DNA of 7,123 nucleotides, taken from Spongiicolonus versatilis (GTDB taxonomy: Bacteria > Pseudomonadota > Gammaproteobacteria > Arenicellales > Spongiicolonaceae). Location of the stretch: assembly GCA_028286165.1 (NCBI GenBank), contig JAPYMU010000206.1, forward strand, positions 1 to 7,123, read 5' to 3'. The notes beneath the pieces were generated by a model, which was given only the letters and a program-made list of their open reading frames with translations, was not told where the DNA came from and did not search any database. Positions 5,845 to 7,123 of the stretch are shown piece by piece (position 1 is the stretch's first letter; the number at the start of each line of letters is the position of its first letter). Made by a program: the position numbers and the translations under genes.

Positions 5845-6734
5845 TGTACGCATCGTTTTTTCTCAACCGGCGCTGGGCGGCGTGGGCCTACCCCGGCATC
5901 GCGGTGATTATCGGCGGCGCGGTTTACATCGTGCAGGTGAAGGTGTGGATTAACCAATGGTTCAAAGAATTCTTTGACCTGATACAAAAAGCGCTGGCCG
6001 AGCCGGGCGCGGTGCAACTGGGGGAGTTTTTCGGCTTCCTCGCCACTTTCGGGCAAATCGCCGGCATTTACATCGTGGTCGCGGTGCTGCTTGGATTTTT
6101 CACCAAGCACTGGATTTTCCGCTGGCGCACGGCGATGAACAACTTCTACATGGAACGCTGGCAGCGGCTGCGCCACATTGAGGGCGCGGCGCAGCGGGTG
6201 CAGGAGGACACGCGGCTGTTCGCCAACTACATGGAAAATGTCGGCTCCGGTTTTGTGGACGCGGTGCTGACGCTGATTGCGTTCCTGCCGATTTTGTGGA
6301 TGCTGTCCAGGGAAGTCACCGAGTTGCCGTGGATTGGCGCGGTGGACCACTCGCTGATTTACGTGGCGGTGCTGTTTGCGCTGTTCGGCACCGTGGTGCT
6401 GGCCGTGGTGGGCATTAAACTGCCCGGACTTGAGTTCCGCAACCAGCGCGTGGAGGCCGCCTACCGCAAGGAATTGGTTTACGGCGAAGACCATGAAGAG
6501 CGCGCCGACCTGCCCACCGCGGCCGAGTTGTTCGGCAACGTGCGGCGCAACTATTTCCGCCTGTTTCTGCACTACATGTATTTTGACATCGCCAAGTGGT
6601 CGTACCTGCAGTTCGGCATCCTGGTTCCCTACATCGCCCTGGCCCCCACCATCGTCGCCGGCGTCATCACCTTCGGCGTCGGCACATTCACGGTCAAGCG
6701 GCCAGTTGGTATTGCCTGTGGCCGGTCATTTTGA
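5844..6734 (+). CDS. SbmA/BacA-family inner-membrane peptide transporter, C-terminally truncated
   Basis: SbmA/BacA proteins are proton-driven inner-membrane importers of peptides such as microcins and proline-rich antimicrobial peptides, and homologous to the membrane part of some ABC transporters. The 296-residue product shows the family signature strongly: FDLIQKAL (45-52), FRWRTAMNNFYM, RHIEGAAQRVQEDT (H at 111), TLIAFLPIL, then VVGIKLPGLEFRNQRVEAAYRKELVYGED (about 188-216), NYFRLFLHYMYFDIAKWSYLQ and PTIVAGVITFGV. Several hydrophobic segments fit transmembrane helices. It starts about 65 residues later than E. coli SbmA (406 aa), as I recall some shorter relatives do. After GVITFGV the family sequence (an AF..QYLVNSWTTIVELMSIYKRLRAFE-type segment) is replaced by about 19 unrelated residues ending GRSF, so the last 60-75 residues are missing and the protein is probably impaired. 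The ATG overlaps the mrcA stop (TGATG), implying coupled translation. The 3' end overlaps the convergent HTH gene by 41 bases. Confidence 0.85.
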   Translation: MYASFFLNRRWAAWAYPGIAVIIGGAVYIVQVKVWINQWFKEFFDLIQKALAEPGAVQLGEFFGFLATFGQIAGIYIVVAVLLGFFTKHWIFRWRTAMNNFYMERWQRLRHIEGAAQRVQEDTRLFANYMENVGSGFVDAVLTLIAFLPILWMLSREVTELPWIGAVDHSLIYVAVLFALFGTVVLAVVGIKLPGLEFRNQRVEAAYRKELVYGEDHEERADLPTAAELFGNVRRNYFRLFLHYMYFDIAKWSYLQFGILVPYIALAPTIVAGVITFGVGTFTVKRPVGIACGRSF

Positions 6735-7123
6735 TTTTGATGCGGATGGCGGCTTTGCGCGCGGCGGCCGGGGCGTATTTGCCGCTGATTTCAGCCGGGT
6801 CGGCTTTCAGTTTCAATTTTGCGGTCGCGAGCATGCGAATCAGCGTGTCCATCGCGCCGTCCGGCGCGGCGCCGCCGTGCTCCCAGCGCGCCACGGTCGC
6901 CGCCTCGCGGTGAATCAGTTTGCCGAACTCGGCCGGGGTCAGGCCCATCATGGAACGCAAGTATTTGATTTCGTCGCCGCTGAGCGCGCCATCCGACAGT
7001 ATGATGTCGCGCGCGATGGCTTTGTGCAGCAACCCGATGTTCGGAATGATAATCGTGTCTTTCCCGGCGTTGTCTTTGACGCACCGGCACTTAATCCAAA
7101 CATTGGGCAGACCGCACTCGGTG
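6694..7123 (-). CDS. Helix-turn-helix transcriptional regulator, MqsA/YgiT-like antitoxin-type, 5' end outside window
   Basis: The frame is open from the window edge to a TGA at 6694-6696, giving 142 visible residues; the true start lies beyond 7123. A TTG at 7032 could be taken as a start, but the 30 codons upstream of it encode recognisable family sequence (TECGLPNVWIKCRC...), so the gene is longer. The pattern is ECGLPNVW near the N-terminus, then GLLHKAIARDII, then an XRE-type helix-turn-helix, LSGDEIKYLRSMMGLTPAEFGKLIHREAATVARWEHG, followed by a basic C-terminal tail. I know this layout from HTH proteins annotated as transcriptional regulators or MqsA-like antitoxins that bind their own promoter. 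Whether a toxin gene accompanies it cannot be seen. It converges on the truncated SbmA-like gene and sits at the apparent rearrangement junction, which fits an acquired module. HTH assignment is firm; the antitoxin role is a guess. Confidence 0.82.
   Translation of the reverse strand, partial: TECGLPNVWIKCRCVKDNAGKDTIIIPNIGLLHKAIARDIILSDGALSGDEIKYLRSMMGLTPAEFGKLIHREAATVARWEHGGAAPDGAMDTLIRMLATAKLKLKADPAEISGKYAPAAARKAAIRIKIKMTGHRQYQLAA

Noticed and set aside
3877..5853. A 658-codon open frame on the minus strand opposite mrcA, with a further 280-codon frame at 3028-3870.
   Set aside because: mrcA on the plus strand has complete PBP1A motifs. The antisense frames are Ala/Gly/Val/Arg-rich with no recognisable family and reflect GC-rich codon bias in the opposite frame.
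6699..6724. Inverted repeat CGGCCA / TGGCCG between the convergent 3' ends as a bidirectional terminator.
   Set aside because: Only a 6-bp stem with a 14-base loop and no clean U tract on either strand; also lies in coding sequence of both genes.
6596..6913. Plus-strand frame overlapping the end of the transporter, as a possible frameshifted SbmA C-terminus.
   Set aside because: Its translation is Arg/His/Ala-rich and lacks the SbmA C-terminal motifs; it is antisense to the HTH gene.

Overview
The window is GC-rich, densely coded DNA that looks gammaproteobacterial. The main reason is a minus-strand block in the order TIGR02449-family coiled-coil gene, zapA, 6S RNA, 5-formyltetrahydrofolate cyclo-ligase, EVE-domain gene, an arrangement I recall from Pseudomonas-like gammaproteobacteria. 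The penicillin-binding protein 1A also has the gammaproteobacterial form. Genus cannot be told from the sequence.

Layout. Positions 1-3232 form one leftward gene train. Read 5'->3' on the minus strand it holds a small ZapB-like coiled-coil protein (3232-3011), ZapA (3023-2718), the 6S RNA ssrS (about 2698-2490), the folate enzyme Fau/YgfA (2451-1852), a YmdB-type (TIGR00282) metallophosphoesterase (1847-1056), an EVE-domain protein (1045-581) and a periplasmic cyclophilin PpiA (563 to beyond base 1). Spacings between the four distal coding genes are 4, 10 and 17 bases, so they are probably co-transcribed. Positions 3277-6734 run rightward: PBP1A (mrcA, 855 aa) and an SbmA/BacA-family membrane protein whose start codon shares a base with the mrcA stop codon. 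The SbmA-like protein loses its family C-terminus near base 6680 and ends inside the 3' end of a convergent minus-strand helix-turn-helix gene (6694 to beyond 7123), whose N-terminus lies outside the window.

The two gene trains diverge from a 45-base gap (3233-3276) holding a perfect 19-base palindrome with a consensus TATAAT facing each way. This looks like a symmetric bidirectional promoter driving division genes (ZapA and its coiled-coil neighbour) to the left and a cell-wall synthase to the right.

Functions combine cell division and septal wall synthesis (ZapA, coiled-coil protein, PBP1A), global RNA polymerase control (6S RNA), one-carbon metabolism (Fau), a nucleotide phosphodiesterase and modified-nucleotide reader (YmdB-like, EVE), and envelope proteins (PpiA, SbmA-like). 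Most of the window is conserved core. The unusual parts are the promoter palindrome, a Gly/Asp-rich insert in PBP1A, the truncated SbmA at a likely rearrangement junction, and two strong stem-loops inside the coiled-coil gene. I did not find a clearly new biological system.
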